A stretch of 64,000 nt of DNA, taken from NCBI RefSeq assembly GCF_000314995.1, contig NZ_BAEO01000005.1, positions 48,834 to 112,833 on the forward strand, in the 5' to 3' direction. The number at the start of each line of letters is the position of its first letter. The first letter of the stretch is position 1. Below, piece after piece: positions 27,249 through 39,247 of the stretch. Source of the DNA: Paraglaciecola arctica BSs20135. GTDB taxonomy: Bacteria > Pseudomonadota > Gammaproteobacteria > Enterobacterales > Alteromonadaceae. The position numbers and the translations under genes were made by a program. The notes under the pieces are model-generated. The model saw only the letters and a list, made by a program, of their open reading frames with translations. It ran no database searches and was not told the DNA's origin.

Positions 27249-30206
27249 ATGTTTACATTTAAGAAAAGCGTAACAGCGTTAGCTATTGCTGCATCACTAG
27301 GGCTAGCAATGCCAGCTATGGCTGGTAATAACGATGGTAACATCGCTGGTACTGTTGTTGATGCACGGACACAGCAATCTGTGTCTGGTGCTGAAGTAAT
27401 TTTGAAGAACATAGCTACGGGTTATACTAAAAGCTTAACTACAAGTGCGAACGGTTCTTACCGTTTAGGTAACTTACCTGTCGGTACTTATAATGTATCC
27501 TTACAAGTTGCTGGATATGAGCCTGTATCTCAAGGCGACATCACTGTTAGCATTGGTGCAACAACCAACGTTGACCTTAATTTGGTTGCTGAAGGCGATA
27601 ATATCGAAAAGATTGAAGTTCACGGATCTGCCTTTTCTATGGTTGATGTTACATCTTCTGAATCGGCGCTTAATATTGGTGCCGTTGAATTGTCGCGTAT
27701 CCCTGTTCCAAGAAATTTAACCAGTGTTGCTTTGTTGGCGCCAGGTGTTACTCAAGGTGATGCTCGATTTGGTAATTATGCTTCATTCGGTGGCGCATCA
27801 GTTGCTGAAAACTCGGTTTACATTAACGGTCTTAATGTAACTAACTTCCGTAATGGTTTAGGTTTCTCAAATGTTCCATTTGAATTTTATGACCAATTTC
27901 AAGTTAAAACTGGCGGTTACTCAGCTGAGTTCGGCCGTTCAACTGGTGGTGTAGTTAACGCGGTAACTAAACGTGGTAGCAATGAGTTTAAATTTGGTGC
28001 AAATGTCTATTGGCAACCAGCTGATTTGCGAGAGCAGTCACCAAATAGTAAAAAAACCAATGGCGAATACTATATCTACAATGGTGATGATGAAAGAAGT
28101 GAGATGCAAGGTAATATCTACGCTTCAGGTGCTATTATACAAGATACATTATTCTTTTATGCTATCTATAACCCACGTGATATCTCCAATGATTATACCA
28201 ACGGTGAAAAAACGACTTACAATGAAGCAACAGGTGATGATGCTTTCTGGGGTGGTAAAATTGATTGGCAAATAAGTGAAAATCACTTGTTAGAATTGTT
28301 GGCTTTCTCTGATAGTGCTACTACTAGTACAGACAACTTTTTGTATGAGCCTCGCACTTATAACTCTACTTCGTTTGAAGAGACAGGTGGTGATAACTGG
28401 TCTTTAAAATATACTGGTTATATTACCGACGATTTTACAGTTAGCGCACTTTACGGTGAAAATGAATATACTTTGACAACTAAAAGTAATATTCAAAATG
28501 ACTGTGAATTATTCTATGACACAAGAGACGTTCAAGAGCTAGGCTTTACTAGCTCTGGTTGTGCCACATCAAACGATTATATTGTTGAAGATGGTAACGA
28601 TAAGCGTGAAGCCATGCGTATCGATTTTGGTTATATCTTAGGCGACCATGAAATTCGTTTCGGTTTCGACAGCGAAACCAATACCTCTGGTAGTGTTCAA
28701 GCATACTCAGGTCCAGATGGAAAATACTGGTTCCTTTATGATGGGACACCTGGTGCAACATTATCTAATGGTGCAGTTATACCTGAAGGGGTTACGCAAT
28801 ACTCACGTAGTCGTCTACGTACTGTAAGTGGTAATTTCGAAACAGAAGCTACAGCAATGTACATCGAAGACACTTGGACAGTTACCGATAACCTAACCAT
28901 AAAGTTAGGTGTGCGTAATGAGACTTTCGATAATAAAAATGGTGAGGGTGAAACTTTCGCTAAAATCGACAACATGATTGCCCCACGCTTTGGTTTAGCT
29001 TGGGATCCAACTGGTGAAGGTGATTCTAAAGTCTTCGTAAACATTGGCCGTTACTTCTTACCAGTAGCAAACAATACCAACGTTCGTTTATCAGGTAATG
29101 AATATGATGTTTATCAATTCTTCGAACTAGAAGGTGTCAATGTTAACGATTACAACGGTATTCCTTACCTAACCGCAATCAATGGTGCTCAAATTGGTGC
29201 TGACCAATTCAATGCAGATGGTTCTGTTCCTGACGTTTCTGGGATAGTAGATCAAGATCTAGACCCAATGTATCAAGACGAGTTTATGTTAGGTTACCAA
29301 GCCGTTATAGGTGAAGGCTGGTCTTGGGGTGTTAAAGGTATTCGTCGTGAACTTAACGGTGCTATTGATGACATGACAATAAGTCATGTGACTCAAGCTA
29401 AGTACGGTTGTGATCATCCAGGTGGCGGTGGTTATGTGCTAGGTAACCCTGGCGAAGATATGACAATTAAAGCAGATACAGATTGTGACCATGAGGTAGA
29501 TACCTTTGTTACATTAACTGGTGAAGAACTAGGATATCCAACTGCTACACGTACTTATAATGCTTTGGAATTCACCTTAGATCGTCAATGGGATGATGTG
29601 TGGTCAATGAGTGCTTCTTATACTTGGTCTAAAAGTTATGGTAATTCAGAAGGGTTGGTTAAGTCTGATAATGCTCAAGAAGATGCTGGCTTAACTCAAG
29701 ACTTCGATTTCCCAGATTTGATGGATGGTGCTTATGGTAATCTTCCAAATGACAAACGTCATCAATTTAAAGTTTATGGATCTTATTCTTTAACTGATAA
29801 TTTGTTAATAGGTGCTAACTTCTCATTGCAATCAGGTCGTCCAATCACTGCATTGGGTATAGGCCATCCAAATGGTATACCTGATTATGGTGATACGTAT
29901 TATCTATGTACTGCTGATTGTGCGACAGATGATCCAACATATGCCTTTAGTCCTCGTGGGACTTTTGGTGAAACGCCTTGGATTGCACGCTTAGATCTTA
30001 GTGCGTCTTACACTATGGAATTCGCTGATAGTTATGAAGTTAATTTCAGAGCTGACATATTTAACGTATTAGATGCACATTCTACAACACGTGTGAACGA
30101 GATAGCTGAATTAGGCGAAATCGGTCAAGCAGAACCAGATTTTGGTTTAACTAGTGGTTATCAAACACCTCGTTATGTTCAATTTAGCGCTTCTATCCGT
30201 TTTTAA
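27249..30206 (+). CDS. Oar-like TonB-dependent receptor with N-terminal carboxypeptidase-regulatory domain
   Basis: 985 aa with an AGGGAG ribosome site upstream. A signal peptide (1-25, AMPAMA) is followed by a carboxypeptidase regulatory-like beta-sandwich (about 30-110: GTVVDARTQQSVSGAEVILKN, YRLGNLPVGTYNV), then a plug (about 115-240: YSAEFGRSTGGVVNAVTKRGSN) and a large barrel ending YVQFSASIRF with terminal Phe. This is the Oar/OmpA-related receptor architecture, often used for peptides or large polymers. Codon use is unusually regular (GGT, GAA, AAC), which suggests high expression. A strong terminator follows. Confidence 0.9.
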   Translation: MFTFKKSVTALAIAASLGLAMPAMAGNNDGNIAGTVVDARTQQSVSGAEVILKNIATGYTKSLTTSANGSYRLGNLPVGTYNVSLQVAGYEPVSQGDITVSIGATTNVDLNLVAEGDNIEKIEVHGSAFSMVDVTSSESALNIGAVELSRIPVPRNLTSVALLAPGVTQGDARFGNYASFGGASVAENSVYINGLNVTNFRNGLGFSNVPFEFYDQFQVKTGGYSAEFGRSTGGVVNAVTKRGSNEFKFGANVYWQPADLREQSPNSKKTNGEYYIYNGDDERSEMQGNIYASGAIIQDTLFFYAIYNPRDISNDYTNGEKTTYNEATGDDAFWGGKIDWQISENHLLELLAFSDSATTSTDNFLYEPRTYNSTSFEETGGDNWSLKYTGYITDDFTVSALYGENEYTLTTKSNIQNDCELFYDTRDVQELGFTSSGCATSNDYIVEDGNDKREAMRIDFGYILGDHEIRFGFDSETNTSGSVQAYSGPDGKYWFLYDGTPGATLSNGAVIPEGVTQYSRSRLRTVSGNFETEATAMYIEDTWTVTDNLTIKLGVRNETFDNKNGEGETFAKIDNMIAPRFGLAWDPTGEGDSKVFVNIGRYFLPVANNTNVRLSGNEYDVYQFFELEGVNVNDYNGIPYLTAINGAQIGADQFNADGSVPDVSGIVDQDLDPMYQDEFMLGYQAVIGEGWSWGVKGIRRELNGAIDDMTISHVTQAKYGCDHPGGGGYVLGNPGEDMTIKADTDCDHEVDTFVTLTGEELGYPTATRTYNALEFTLDRQWDDVWSMSASYTWSKSYGNSEGLVKSDNAQEDAGLTQDFDFPDLMDGAYGNLPNDKRHQFKVYGSYSLTDNLLIGANFSLQSGRPITALGIGHPNGIPDYGDTYYLCTADCATDDPTYAFSPRGTFGETPWIARLDLSASYTMEFADSYEVNFRADIFNVLDAHSTTRVNEIAELGEIGQAEPDFGLTSGYQTPRYVQFSASIRF

Positions 30207-30253
30207 TTGTTGAAATCGTAATAGAATGTAATACGTTTTACATTACATAATTC

Positions 30254-30287
30254 AAGCCCTGCTAAGTTTACTTAGTAGGGCTTTTTT
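30254..30287 (+). terminator. Rho-independent terminator of the Oar-like receptor
   Basis: 13-bp stem (30254-30266 with 30271-30283) with one G-T pair, a TTTA loop and a T-run to 30287. It ends the receptor transcript. Confidence 0.85.
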
Positions 30288-30305
30288 AATTCAATGCTTT
30301 CATTT

Positions 30306-30638
30306 TTATCTGTCTGGTGAAAGACGTTTATATGATTTCAACATTCCAAGGTAATACCAATCTAATAGCTCACTCAGAAAGCAATTCCTTATTCGAAATA
30401 GTCTTACAGCAGTGTTAATAAGTGGATCTGGATCTATCTCAATGAGGGTGAAGAGCTTACAAAAAATCTCGGTCAGATCGTCCAGTTTATTTAACCGCCG
30501 CTCAAATGATGCAACTACCTAATGATTAAGCAAAACGCCCATCACTTCAGCAGTTGACCACATTTCAGCTCCGAGTAATGGATCAACACCTTGAAATTTC
30601 GCAAAAAATGAATATCCGTGACTCACGGTGCAGTTCAT
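30306..30638 (-). pseudogene. Decayed reading frame containing a carB-derived fragment
   Basis: On the minus strand, 30605-30537 reads [23 protein letters not shown] in three parts: [23 protein letters not shown]. CarB at 31904-31836 encodes [23 protein letters not shown], so 20 of 23 residues match, with 13 base differences over 69 bp. The frame is open from an ATG at 30638, is broken by one TAG six codons after the match, then stays open to TAA at 30306. The part after the TAG (SFERRLNKLDDLTEIF) is not CarB-like and I do not recognise it. This is a degenerate partial carB copy, about 0.8 kb downstream of the carB stop. Confidence 0.7.
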
Positions 30639-30696
30639 TCAAACCAACATTCAAAACAACTCCCACCTCAGCTGTCACCTGTATTTCAATCTTCAT
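30583..30696 (-). CDS. Small ORF of 37 aa with a good ribosome site
   Basis: ATG at 30696 is preceded by GGGAGAGG four bases upstream. The peptide begins MKIEIQVTAEVGVVLNVGLN and ends FCEISRC. It overlaps the carB-derived fragment in another frame. The N-terminus looks protein-like, but the end runs through decayed sequence, so it may be the truncated start of a lost gene. No family is recognised. It could also be chance. Confidence 0.25.
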   Translation of the reverse strand: MKIEIQVTAEVGVVLNVGLNELHRESRIFIFCEISRC

Positions 30697-30737
30697 ATTT
30701 CCTCTCCCAGATTAAAACACCAGTCGTTAAAAAACAA

Positions 30738-30760
30738 AAACGAGGCTTATAGCCTCGTTT
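30738..30760 (-). terminator. Rho-independent terminator of greA
   Basis: 10-bp perfect stem AAACGAGGCT/AGCCTCGTTT with a 3-base loop, followed on the minus strand by a T-rich run (30726-30740). It lies 31 bases after the greA stop. Confidence 0.85.
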
Positions 30761-30790
30761 CAATCAAATAGAATTATTAAACCAATTGGC

Positions 30791-31267
30791 TTAGATATAT
30801 TCAACCGCGATGATCTCAAATTCAATCTTACCTTTAGGTGTTTGAATATTGGCTATGTCGTCTAGCGATTTACCAATCAAACCTCGGGCAATAGGCGAGC
30901 CAACAGAGATCAGGTTATTCTTAATATCTGCTTCATCTTGGCCTACTATTTTGTAGGTAATTTCTTCATCTGTTTCTACATTAACAATAGTCACAGTGGC
31001 ACCAAAAATAACTTTGCCATTGTTAGTCATTTTGGTGACATCGATAATCTGAATATTAGACAGCTTACCTTCAATATCTTGCAATCGTCCTTCACAAAAA
31101 CTTTGTTGCTCACGAGCAGCATGATACTCAGCGTTTTCTTTTAGATCGCCGTGTTCTCTAGCTTCAGCAATAGACTTCACTATTTCTGGTCTTTTAACTG
31201 TTTTTAAATATTTCAACTCTTCACGGAGCAATTCTGCTCCTTTAGCTGTCATTGGATATAACGTCAT
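30791..31267 (-). CDS. greA: Transcription elongation factor GreA
   Basis: 158 aa (E. coli 158). An N-terminal coiled coil (about 1-75) with [16 protein letters not shown] and [19 protein letters not shown] carries the acidic tip (Asp-Leu-Lys-Glu-Asn) that enters the RNA polymerase secondary channel. The C-terminal FKBP-like domain includes [21 protein letters not shown] and ends in PKGKIEFEI. GreA induces cleavage of backtracked transcripts. It follows carB by about 100 bases on the same strand, as in many gammaproteobacteria, and has its own terminator. Confidence 0.96.
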   Translation of the reverse strand: MTLYPMTAKGAELLREELKYLKTVKRPEIVKSIAEAREHGDLKENAEYHAAREQQSFCEGRLQDIEGKLSNIQIIDVTKMTNNGKVIFGATVTIVNVETDEEITYKIVGQDEADIKNNLISVGSPIARGLIGKSLDDIANIQTPKGKIEFEIIAVEYI

Positions 31268-31370
31268 ATCAACAACTCTCTTATTTTTGTTATCTAACTT
31301 ATGAAGTTAATCAATAAGGGCTAAATGTTTATTTTCAACCAAAAACATTCAGACCCTATTTTGATCGTGA

Positions 31371-34300
31371 TTAGTGGATACGCTTGTGTAAATCTTGAAC
31401 CGATGTGACTCGTGCTCTATCGTCAGCCTTATTAGCATTAACCGTTGCAAAGGCGGCGTTCATAGTCGTGGTGTAAGCGACTTTATTTAACAGCGCTTCT
31501 TTACGAATATACACAGAGTCATCAATCGCTTGGCGCCCCTCTGTAGTATTCACAATATAGCAATATTCACCATTTTTGATAGCGTCCACAATATTCGGTC
31601 GGCCTTCGCTAAGTTTATTGACTACGCTACATTTCACACCCGCTTTATTCAATACGGCCGCTGTACCTTTGGTAGCCTCTAACGTAAATCCTTTAGATAC
31701 CATGGCTTGGCCAAGTTCAATTACGCGGTTTTTGTCATTCAAACGAACGGACAACAGTGCTTTACCACCAACAGGGATAGGCTGACTGGCACCTAAATTA
31801 GCTTTTGCATAAGCTTCTTCAAAAGTATCGCCAATGCCCATAACCTCACCGGTTGAACGCATTTCTGGGCCTAGTAATGGATCAACACCTTGGAACTTAG
31901 CAAAAGGTAGTACCACCTCTTTAACTGAGTAAAAGGGTGGAATAATTTCTTTGGTAATGCCCTGTGAAGCCAGTGATTGGCCAGCCATGACTCGAGCACC
32001 AATTTTGGCTATTGGCATTCCTGTAGCTTTTGATACAAAAGGCACAGTACGCGCAGCACGTGGGTTGACTTCAATCAAATACACTTGACCGTCTTTCACA
32101 GCAAATTGGGTATTCATTAAACCTACAACACCCAATTCTAGTGCCATGGCTTTTACTTGTTGACGCATGACATCTTGCACTTCTGCGCTAAGAGAGTAAG
32201 GCGGTAATGAACAGGCCGAATCACCAGAGTGTACCCCTGCTTGTTCGATATGCTCCATAATGCCGCCAATGACTACGTCTGTGCCGTCACAAATAGCATC
32301 AACATCAACTTCAATAGCATCGTCTAAGAAACGGTCTAACAATACAGGTGAATCATTTGATACTTTAACTGCATTGTTTAAGTAACGTTTAAGATCGTTA
32401 ATGTCATAAACAATTTCCATGGCCCGGCCACCTAAAACATAGGAAGGACGTACAACCAATGGGAAACCAATTTTATCTGCAGCAACTAAGGCTTGCTCCA
32501 AATTTCTAACCGTTGCATTAGCAGGCTGTTTAAGATTAAGTTTATTAACCATTTTTTGAAAACGTTCGCGGTCTTCTGCTTTATCGATCGCATCTGGCGA
32601 AGTACCAATGATGGGGACTCCTGCGGCTTCTAATTCACGGGCTAATTTAAGTGGGGTTTGCCCACCGTATTGCACAATCACGCCTTTAGGTTTTTCGATA
32701 CGTACAATTTCTAATACGTCTTCTAAGGTCACTGATTCAAAATATAAACGGTCGGATGTATCATAATCGGTAGAAACGGTCTCTGGATTACAGTTGACCA
32801 TAATGGTTTCATAGCCGTCTTCACGCAATGCAAGTGCGGCATGAACACAACAATAATCAAACTCGATGCCCTGCCCTATACGGTTTGGACCACCGCCCAA
32901 CACCATGATTTTATCATTGTCAGTTGGGTTAGCTTCACACTCTTCATCATAAGTGGAATACATATAAGCTGTATCCGAGGAGAATTCAGCGGCACAAGTA
33001 TCTACACGTTTGTAAACTGGGTGAATATCAAAACCACGTCGTACTTCGCGAACGTCAGCTTCATCGACGCCGGTTAACTCAGCAATTCTAGAATCAGCAA
33101 AACCTTTACGTTTGAGTATTTTCATCAAGTCTTCATCAATTGAAGATAATCCAGACTCATGTATTTGTTGTTCAAGAATAATCAATTCTTCAATCTGCAC
33201 CAAATACCATCTATCGATATTGGTTAATTCAAATATTTCATCCACTGACATGCCCATACGCATGGCGTCAGCAATATACCAAATACGTTCAGCACCCGGC
33301 TCGCGCAATTCTCGAATAATAGTAACTTTTGCGTCTGGCGCATTTATATCGATAATAGAATCTAGGCCATTGACGCCAACTTCTAATCCGCGCAAGGCTT
33401 TTTGTAATGACTCTTGTTGGTTACGACCAATGGCCATTACTTCGCCAACTGATTTCATTTGAGTCGTTAGGCGGTCATTCGCGCCAGCAAACTTTTCAAA
33501 ATTAAAGCGTGGTATTTTTGTGACTACATAATCGATAGTAGGCTCGAACGAAGCTGGCGTTAAACCACCTGTAATATCATTGGCTAATTCATCTAGGGTG
33601 TAACCTATGGCTAATTTAGCTGCCACTTTCGCGATGGGAAAACCAGTCGCTTTTGAGGCCAATGCAGAAGAGCGAGATACTCTTGGGTTCATCTCAATAA
33701 TCACTAAACGGCCAGTTTTAGGATCCACACCAAACTGTACGTTAGAACCACCAGTTTCAACTCCAATTTCACGTAAGACCGCAATAGCAGCGTTACGCAT
33801 GATCTGGAATTCTTTGTCAGTCAACGTTTGTGCTGGTGCTACAGTAATAGAGTCGCCTGTATGCACCCCCATAGGGTCGATGTTTTCTATGGTACATACA
33901 ATAATGCAGTTGTCAGCTTTATCTCTGACCACTTCCATTTCGTATTCTTTCCAGCCAATTAACGACTCGTCAATCAACAATTCACTAGTGGGTGATAAGT
34001 CTAATCCGCGACGACATATTTCTTCAAATTCTTGTTTATTGTAAGCAATACCGCCACCTGAGCCACCCATAGTAAAAGAGGGTCGAATAATACAGGGGAA
34101 GCCAATACGTGTACTGACATCAAAAGCTTCTTCTATAGTATGCGCAATTTCAGCATTTGGGCATTCAAGTCCAATAGATTTCATGGCTTTATCAAAACGC
34201 TCTCGGTCTTCTGCTTTATCAATCGCATCCGCCGTGGCACCGATCATTTCAACGCCAAATTCTTCCAATACCCCGTATTTATTCAAATCAAGGGCACAGT

Positions 34301-34589
34301 TTAATGCCGTTTGTCCGCCCATAGTGGGTAATACGGCATCAGGACGTTCTTTTTCAATGATCTTTTTTACCACTTCCCAGTGAATAGGCTCAATGTAAGT
34401 GGCATCGGCCATTTCTGGATCGGTCATGATAGTGGCTGGGTTTGAGTTAACCAAGATCACCCGGTAACCTTCTTCGCGCAGTGCTTTACAAGCTTGTGCA
34501 CCTGAATAGTCGAATTCACAAGCTTGGCCTATTACTATAGGGCCAGCGCCTAAAATTAAGATGCTTTTTATGTCGGTACGTTTTGGCAT
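31371..34589 (-). CDS. carB: Carbamoyl-phosphate synthase large subunit
   Basis: 1072 aa (E. coli 1073). Two homologous ATP-grasp halves are visible, each with a [10 protein letters not shown] or [14 protein letters not shown] pre-ATP-grasp start, ATP-binding segments ([23 protein letters not shown]) and [16 protein letters not shown] or [16 protein letters not shown]. The C-terminal MGS-type domain (about 940-1072) binds effectors. With CarA it makes carbamoyl phosphate from glutamine, bicarbonate and two ATP for arginine and pyrimidines. It lies 47 bases after carA in one operon. A degenerate copy of codons for its [12 protein letters not shown] region lies downstream at 30.5 kb. Confidence 0.98.
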   Translation of the reverse strand: MPKRTDIKSILILGAGPIVIGQACEFDYSGAQACKALREEGYRVILVNSNPATIMTDPEMADATYIEPIHWEVVKKIIEKERPDAVLPTMGGQTALNCALDLNKYGVLEEFGVEMIGATADAIDKAEDRERFDKAMKSIGLECPNAEIAHTIEEAFDVSTRIGFPCIIRPSFTMGGSGGGIAYNKQEFEEICRRGLDLSPTSELLIDESLIGWKEYEMEVVRDKADNCIIVCTIENIDPMGVHTGDSITVAPAQTLTDKEFQIMRNAAIAVLREIGVETGGSNVQFGVDPKTGRLVIIEMNPRVSRSSALASKATGFPIAKVAAKLAIGYTLDELANDITGGLTPASFEPTIDYVVTKIPRFNFEKFAGANDRLTTQMKSVGEVMAIGRNQQESLQKALRGLEVGVNGLDSIIDINAPDAKVTIIRELREPGAERIWYIADAMRMGMSVDEIFELTNIDRWYLVQIEELIILEQQIHESGLSSIDEDLMKILKRKGFADSRIAELTGVDEADVREVRRGFDIHPVYKRVDTCAAEFSSDTAYMYSTYDEECEANPTDNDKIMVLGGGPNRIGQGIEFDYCCVHAALALREDGYETIMVNCNPETVSTDYDTSDRLYFESVTLEDVLEIVRIEKPKGVIVQYGGQTPLKLARELEAAGVPIIGTSPDAIDKAEDRERFQKMVNKLNLKQPANATVRNLEQALVAADKIGFPLVVRPSYVLGGRAMEIVYDINDLKRYLNNAVKVSNDSPVLLDRFLDDAIEVDVDAICDGTDVVIGGIMEHIEQAGVHSGDSACSLPPYSLSAEVQDVMRQQVKAMALELGVVGLMNTQFAVKDGQVYLIEVNPRAARTVPFVSKATGMPIAKIGARVMAGQSLASQGITKEIIPPFYSVKEVVLPFAKFQGVDPLLGPEMRSTGEVMGIGDTFEEAYAKANLGASQPIPVGGKALLSVRLNDKNRVIELGQAMVSKGFTLEATKGTAAVLNKAGVKCSVVNKLSEGRPNIVDAIKNGEYCYIVNTTEGRQAIDDSVYIRKEALLNKVAYTTTMNAAFATVNANKADDRARVTSVQDLHKRIH

Positions 34590-34636
34590 GTCACTAATTA
34601 CTCTACTAATTTCTTGTACTTTAAAGGGTGCGTGCT

Positions 34637-35782
34637 TTATTTATTTTGCTGCATCAACTCTATGAAATGGTCAAACAATGGCGCTGCATCATGAGGCCCA
34701 GGGCTTGCTTCTGGATGCCCTTGGAAACTAAAAGCAGGTTTGTCTGTACGATGAATACCTTGTAAAGATTTATCGAATAACGACACATGCGTCACCTCTA
34801 AGGTATTCGGCAAATTATTTTCATCTACCGCAAATCCATGATTCTGACTGGTGATCATAACGCGCTGGCCTTTAATATCCTTAACAGGATGGTTAGCACC
34901 GTGATGACCGAATTTCATTTTAACTGTTTTTGCACCACTAGCTAAGGCTAACAACTGATGACCTAAACAAATACCGAAAATAGGAATATTCGTTTCTAAT
35001 AATTGTTTAATGGCGGTAATAGCATAATTACAAGGTTCAGGATCACCCGGACCATTTGATAAAAAGACCCCATCAGGTTTTAACGCTAGAACTTCATCAG
35101 CCGTTGTTTTGGCTGGCACAACAGTCAATTTGCAGCCACGGTCGGCTAACATACGTAAAATATTGCGTTTCACACCAAAATCATAGGCAACCACGTGAAA
35201 CTTAGGGTTATCTAAGTTTGTTTGGTAACCTTCGCCTAACACCCAGCTTCCATCTGTCCACTGGTAAGACTCATCACAAGTCACTTCCTTGGCTAGATCC
35301 AAACCTTTAAGACCAGAAAAAGCTTGTGCTTTAGCTAAGGCTACAGATTCATCTAGTGGAATATCGTCAAGAGTGTTACTGGCAATGATGCAACCATTTT
35401 GTGCACCTTTATCCCGTAAAATTCGAGTTAATCTACGGGTATCGATGTCTGCAATGCCTAGAATGTTATTCTCTTCTAGATAATCAGATAAACTTTGTTC
35501 ACTACGGAAATTACTTAACAGTAAGGGTAAGTCACGAATTATCAGGCCTTTAGCCCAAATTTTATTAGATTCACAATCTTCAGAATTTATCCCCGTATTA
35601 CCAATATGCGGGTAAGTAAGAGTGACAATTTGTTCTGCATAAGACGGGTCAGTTAGAATTTCCTGATAACCTGTCATTGAGGTATTAAACACAACCTCGC
35701 CAACCGACACACCAGAAGCTCCAATTGCAGTACCTTTAAAGACAGAGCCATCTTCAAGTACTAAAAGGGCAGAAATAGCCAA
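34637..35782 (-). CDS. carA: Carbamoyl-phosphate synthase small subunit
   Basis: 381 aa (E. coli 382). The N-terminal CPSase_sm domain (about 1-135) starts [18 protein letters not shown] with [20 protein letters not shown]. The class I glutamine amidotransferase domain has the nucleophile loop [13 protein letters not shown] and the [10 protein letters not shown] triad segment. It supplies ammonia from glutamine to CarB. It is the first gene of carAB, downstream of dapB with a 299-bp leader region. Confidence 0.98.
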   Translation of the reverse strand: MAISALLVLEDGSVFKGTAIGASGVSVGEVVFNTSMTGYQEILTDPSYAEQIVTLTYPHIGNTGINSEDCESNKIWAKGLIIRDLPLLLSNFRSEQSLSDYLEENNILGIADIDTRRLTRILRDKGAQNGCIIASNTLDDIPLDESVALAKAQAFSGLKGLDLAKEVTCDESYQWTDGSWVLGEGYQTNLDNPKFHVVAYDFGVKRNILRMLADRGCKLTVVPAKTTADEVLALKPDGVFLSNGPGDPEPCNYAITAIKQLLETNIPIFGICLGHQLLALASGAKTVKMKFGHHGANHPVKDIKGQRVMITSQNHGFAVDENNLPNTLEVTHVSLFDKSLQGIHRTDKPAFSFQGHPEASPGPHDAAPLFDHFIELMQQNK

Positions 35783-35882
35783 ATCAACCTCCAGGTTAGA
35801 TATTAAACAGTTTTAACCTAGGACTCTGACTATTTAAGACAATAAGCAGAGCCCGTAGATACCCATATAAACACATGATTTA

Positions 35883-35900
35883 CATGAATATTTAGTCAAT
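35883..35900. promoter_or_regulatory. Possible ARG box upstream of carA
   Basis: ACATGAATATTTAGTCAA has the left half TGAAT and AT-rich centre of the ArgR box and AGTCA in place of ATTCA, so it is close to the WTNTGAATWWWWATTCANW consensus. carAB is a classic ArgR target. A second, poorer match follows about 19 bp on, but the spacing differs from the usual 21 bp, so the call is tentative. Confidence 0.35.
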
Positions 35901-36081
35901 TTGCGAATTATAATGAAGTGAAATCTAAACGATCTCACTGAATTTTGGCAAATTCGCAATATTATACATATAAGGGGGTTTCAGGTCTATTCACAATTAC
36001 AAAAAATGCATAAATAACCGTTTAACCATACTTTTAATACATAAGGGTTAAAAACAGTGATTCTCTAGTTAATAACTTAAC

Positions 36082-36891
<810 letters not shown>

Positions 36892-37094
36892 TTATTCATT
36901 TTTATTAGCAATCTATGTAGCGATTGTGCCTCAATTAACACTTTGATGCAGTAAAGGCGACGCTAACATTTTTGAATAACTAACCTCAGCTTCTTATAAG
37001 GAAGCTAAGCAGAGAAGCATTAACCTCAAAAGTCAGATAGTATTAAGTTTTACATCTAAAATACCTCATTGTTATCACTCTTTTTTGGAATATC

Positions 37095-37637
37095 ATGTTA
37101 GAAAGTAATTTCACCAATGCAACCGTCCCTATTGAGCAGTTACCGGCAATATTGAACCTAAATAAACAATCATTATCTGAAAAATATGCACCGTTAAATC
37201 GTCTACTTAACTTAGGCTTAACCCTCTTTATTTGTGTGATTGCCATGGCACTTTATTTTCAGCCTTTTTTCGATTTACCCAAGGATTTTCTAAATTTTTT
37301 ACCCTTTGTCATTTTTGCAGTCGCTATATTAGGCTTTTTGATTACCTGGTTCAGTTATGCTCGGGACCAAGTTAAATCCTATACCCTAAGAGAATTAGAT
37401 TTACATTATACAAGTGGCTTATTTTTTCGAAAAGTTGTGAGCCAACCCATTACCCGTATTCAGCATATTGAACTTAAACGCGGTCCCATCGAACGTAAAG
37501 CCGGATTGGCCACATTACAAGTCTTTAGCGCTGGAGGTGAAATGCATACTTTCGAAATTCCTGGTTTGCCTGTAGATACAGCACAACAACTACGTCAATT
37601 TATATTGCAGCATAAAGATGTGGTCAAACATGGATAA
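37095..37637 (+). CDS. Bacterial PH-domain membrane protein, small partner (YdbS-like)
   Basis: 180 aa with two adjacent hydrophobic segments (about 42-62 and 68-90) followed by a bPH2 (DUF304) domain: YTLRELDLHYTSGLFFRKVV, QPITRIQHIELKRGPIERKAGLATLQVFSAGG. This is the YdbS arrangement. The function is not established; the pair is thought to act in the envelope. It overlaps the following YdbT-like gene by 20 bases, so they are translated together and probably form a complex. Confidence 0.85.
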   Translation: MLESNFTNATVPIEQLPAILNLNKQSLSEKYAPLNRLLNLGLTLFICVIAMALYFQPFFDLPKDFLNFLPFVIFAVAILGFLITWFSYARDQVKSYTLRELDLHYTSGLFFRKVVSQPITRIQHIELKRGPIERKAGLATLQVFSAGGEMHTFEIPGLPVDTAQQLRQFILQHKDVVKHG

Positions 37638-39246
37638 CCAGACAAGTTCATCCACTTTAGATAGCGGAGATCTTGCTGCTCCTTTAAAAATTAAAGACGA
37701 CTGGCAAGTTTTATCGCCTGTCGCTATTTTTTATTTTGCGGTTAGCGTATTCAAGCATCTATTTAGCAACATTATCTATCTTATACCCGCAATTGCCGTG
37801 AGTTATAAAAGTGTGCTCGAACACCCTTTTATCTGGTTACCCGCTATTTTAGCAGCGTTTACGCTGTTAACACTTTTTGCTTTTGTTAGCTTCAAAGTGT
37901 ACCGCTATCGATTAACTGAGGATAATATCGAGATCCGTTCAGGAATATTCAGTAAAAAACATTTAAACCTGCCCTTTTCCCGAGTACAAAATGTCAAAAT
38001 AGAACAACCTATTTATTATCGTTTTACCGGCCATGCGTGTTTACAGTTGGATACCGCTGGTTCGGCTAAAAACGAAGCTAAATTGGTGGCTATCAAACTA
38101 GATTTTGCGCAACAGTTAAAGGCGCGTATTCAAAACCAAGTTCAAAAAGACGAAGGTGATATCAATCTAGAAAACCTGTCTGCAGATCCAGCTGCCTCCC
38201 TAAGTGGATCAGAAAGTAACAAAGCGCACCAAGAAATAGTGCTTAACCAACGGAATTTATCTGATTTAGTAATCCACGGCATTACCAGCAATAGAATATG
38301 GATTTTTCTGGGTGGGTTAGCCCCCTTTTATAACAACATATTCGACTCGATTGGCGAATGGATAACTAGCTTAGGAATTGATTTAACAGAGTTATTTAGT
38401 CTACAAACCCATTCGTTACTAGAAGTGGGTTTGTATGCGTTATCACTAACAATGTTAGTCATGCTTGTAATGGTAAGTTTTTCGGTGATTGGCGCTATTA
38501 TCAGTTTTTACGGTTACACCCTCAGTAAACTGGATGACAAATACATCAGACGCAGTGGATTATTCACTAAACACGAAGTCAGCATGGGTTTAAGTCGTTT
38601 ACAAATGGTAGTACAAAAACAAGACTGGTTAGATGTGTTATTAAAGCGTATTAACCTCAAGTTTGAACAAAGTAACTCCTTTAGCAAAAATCTCAGTGCA
38701 TCGGCATCTAGCAGCAAGATCATTGTGCCATCCATCAAACCCCATGAATGCCAAGCACTGATAGATGATGCATACCCCGATAATTCCTTAAATGCTTTAG
38801 TCGGCAATGATGCATTTTCACCTATTAGTAAGCGTTTTATTTTTCGCAATATCGTGTACGTCTTAATGCCTCTTTGGTTAATAATAACTAGCAGCACACT
38901 GATGAATGGTAAATTTATGATATCAGCACTGTTAAGTGTTTTGTTTGTCGGCTTATGTGGTTTAGTGGTTTTACGTTGGAAGCGTTGGGGTATCGCTAAA
39001 GACCAAAATTTTGTGTATCTAAGGAAAGGTTTAATTGGTGTAGACTACTATTGTTTCCCCACTTACAAGTTGCAGCAAACTCAGTTCAAACAAAATTTAC
39101 TGATGAAGAGACGTCAATTAGCCACAGTAAAATTTGTGCTAGCGTCAGGTTCTTTAACTGTGCCTATGATCGATGAAAAATTAGCTTATGAGTTTATTGA
39201 TAAAGGCCTCTATCAGGTAGAGTCCAGTCAAAAGTCTTGGATGTAA
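37618..39246 (+). CDS. Bacterial PH-domain membrane protein, large partner (YdbT-like)
   Basis: 542 aa. Three bPH2 repeats alternate with pairs of hydrophobic segments: near 90-175 (YRLTEDNIEIRSGIFSKKHL), near 290-375 (LSKLDDKYIRRSGLFTKHEV) and near 450-535 (KDQNFVYLRKGLIGVDYYCF). The first repeat carries the RVQNVKIEQP core and the last ends in the C-terminal region ASGSLTVPMID. Architecture and gene pairing match YdbT. Function is unknown. A strong terminator directly follows. Confidence 0.85.
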   Translation: MWSNMDNQTSSSTLDSGDLAAPLKIKDDWQVLSPVAIFYFAVSVFKHLFSNIIYLIPAIAVSYKSVLEHPFIWLPAILAAFTLLTLFAFVSFKVYRYRLTEDNIEIRSGIFSKKHLNLPFSRVQNVKIEQPIYYRFTGHACLQLDTAGSAKNEAKLVAIKLDFAQQLKARIQNQVQKDEGDINLENLSADPAASLSGSESNKAHQEIVLNQRNLSDLVIHGITSNRIWIFLGGLAPFYNNIFDSIGEWITSLGIDLTELFSLQTHSLLEVGLYALSLTMLVMLVMVSFSVIGAIISFYGYTLSKLDDKYIRRSGLFTKHEVSMGLSRLQMVVQKQDWLDVLLKRINLKFEQSNSFSKNLSASASSSKIIVPSIKPHECQALIDDAYPDNSLNALVGNDAFSPISKRFIFRNIVYVLMPLWLIITSSTLMNGKFMISALLSVLFVGLCGLVVLRWKRWGIAKDQNFVYLRKGLIGVDYYCFPTYKLQQTQFKQNLLMKRRQLATVKFVLASGSLTVPMIDEKLAYEFIDKGLYQVESSQKSWM

Positions 39247-39247
39247 T

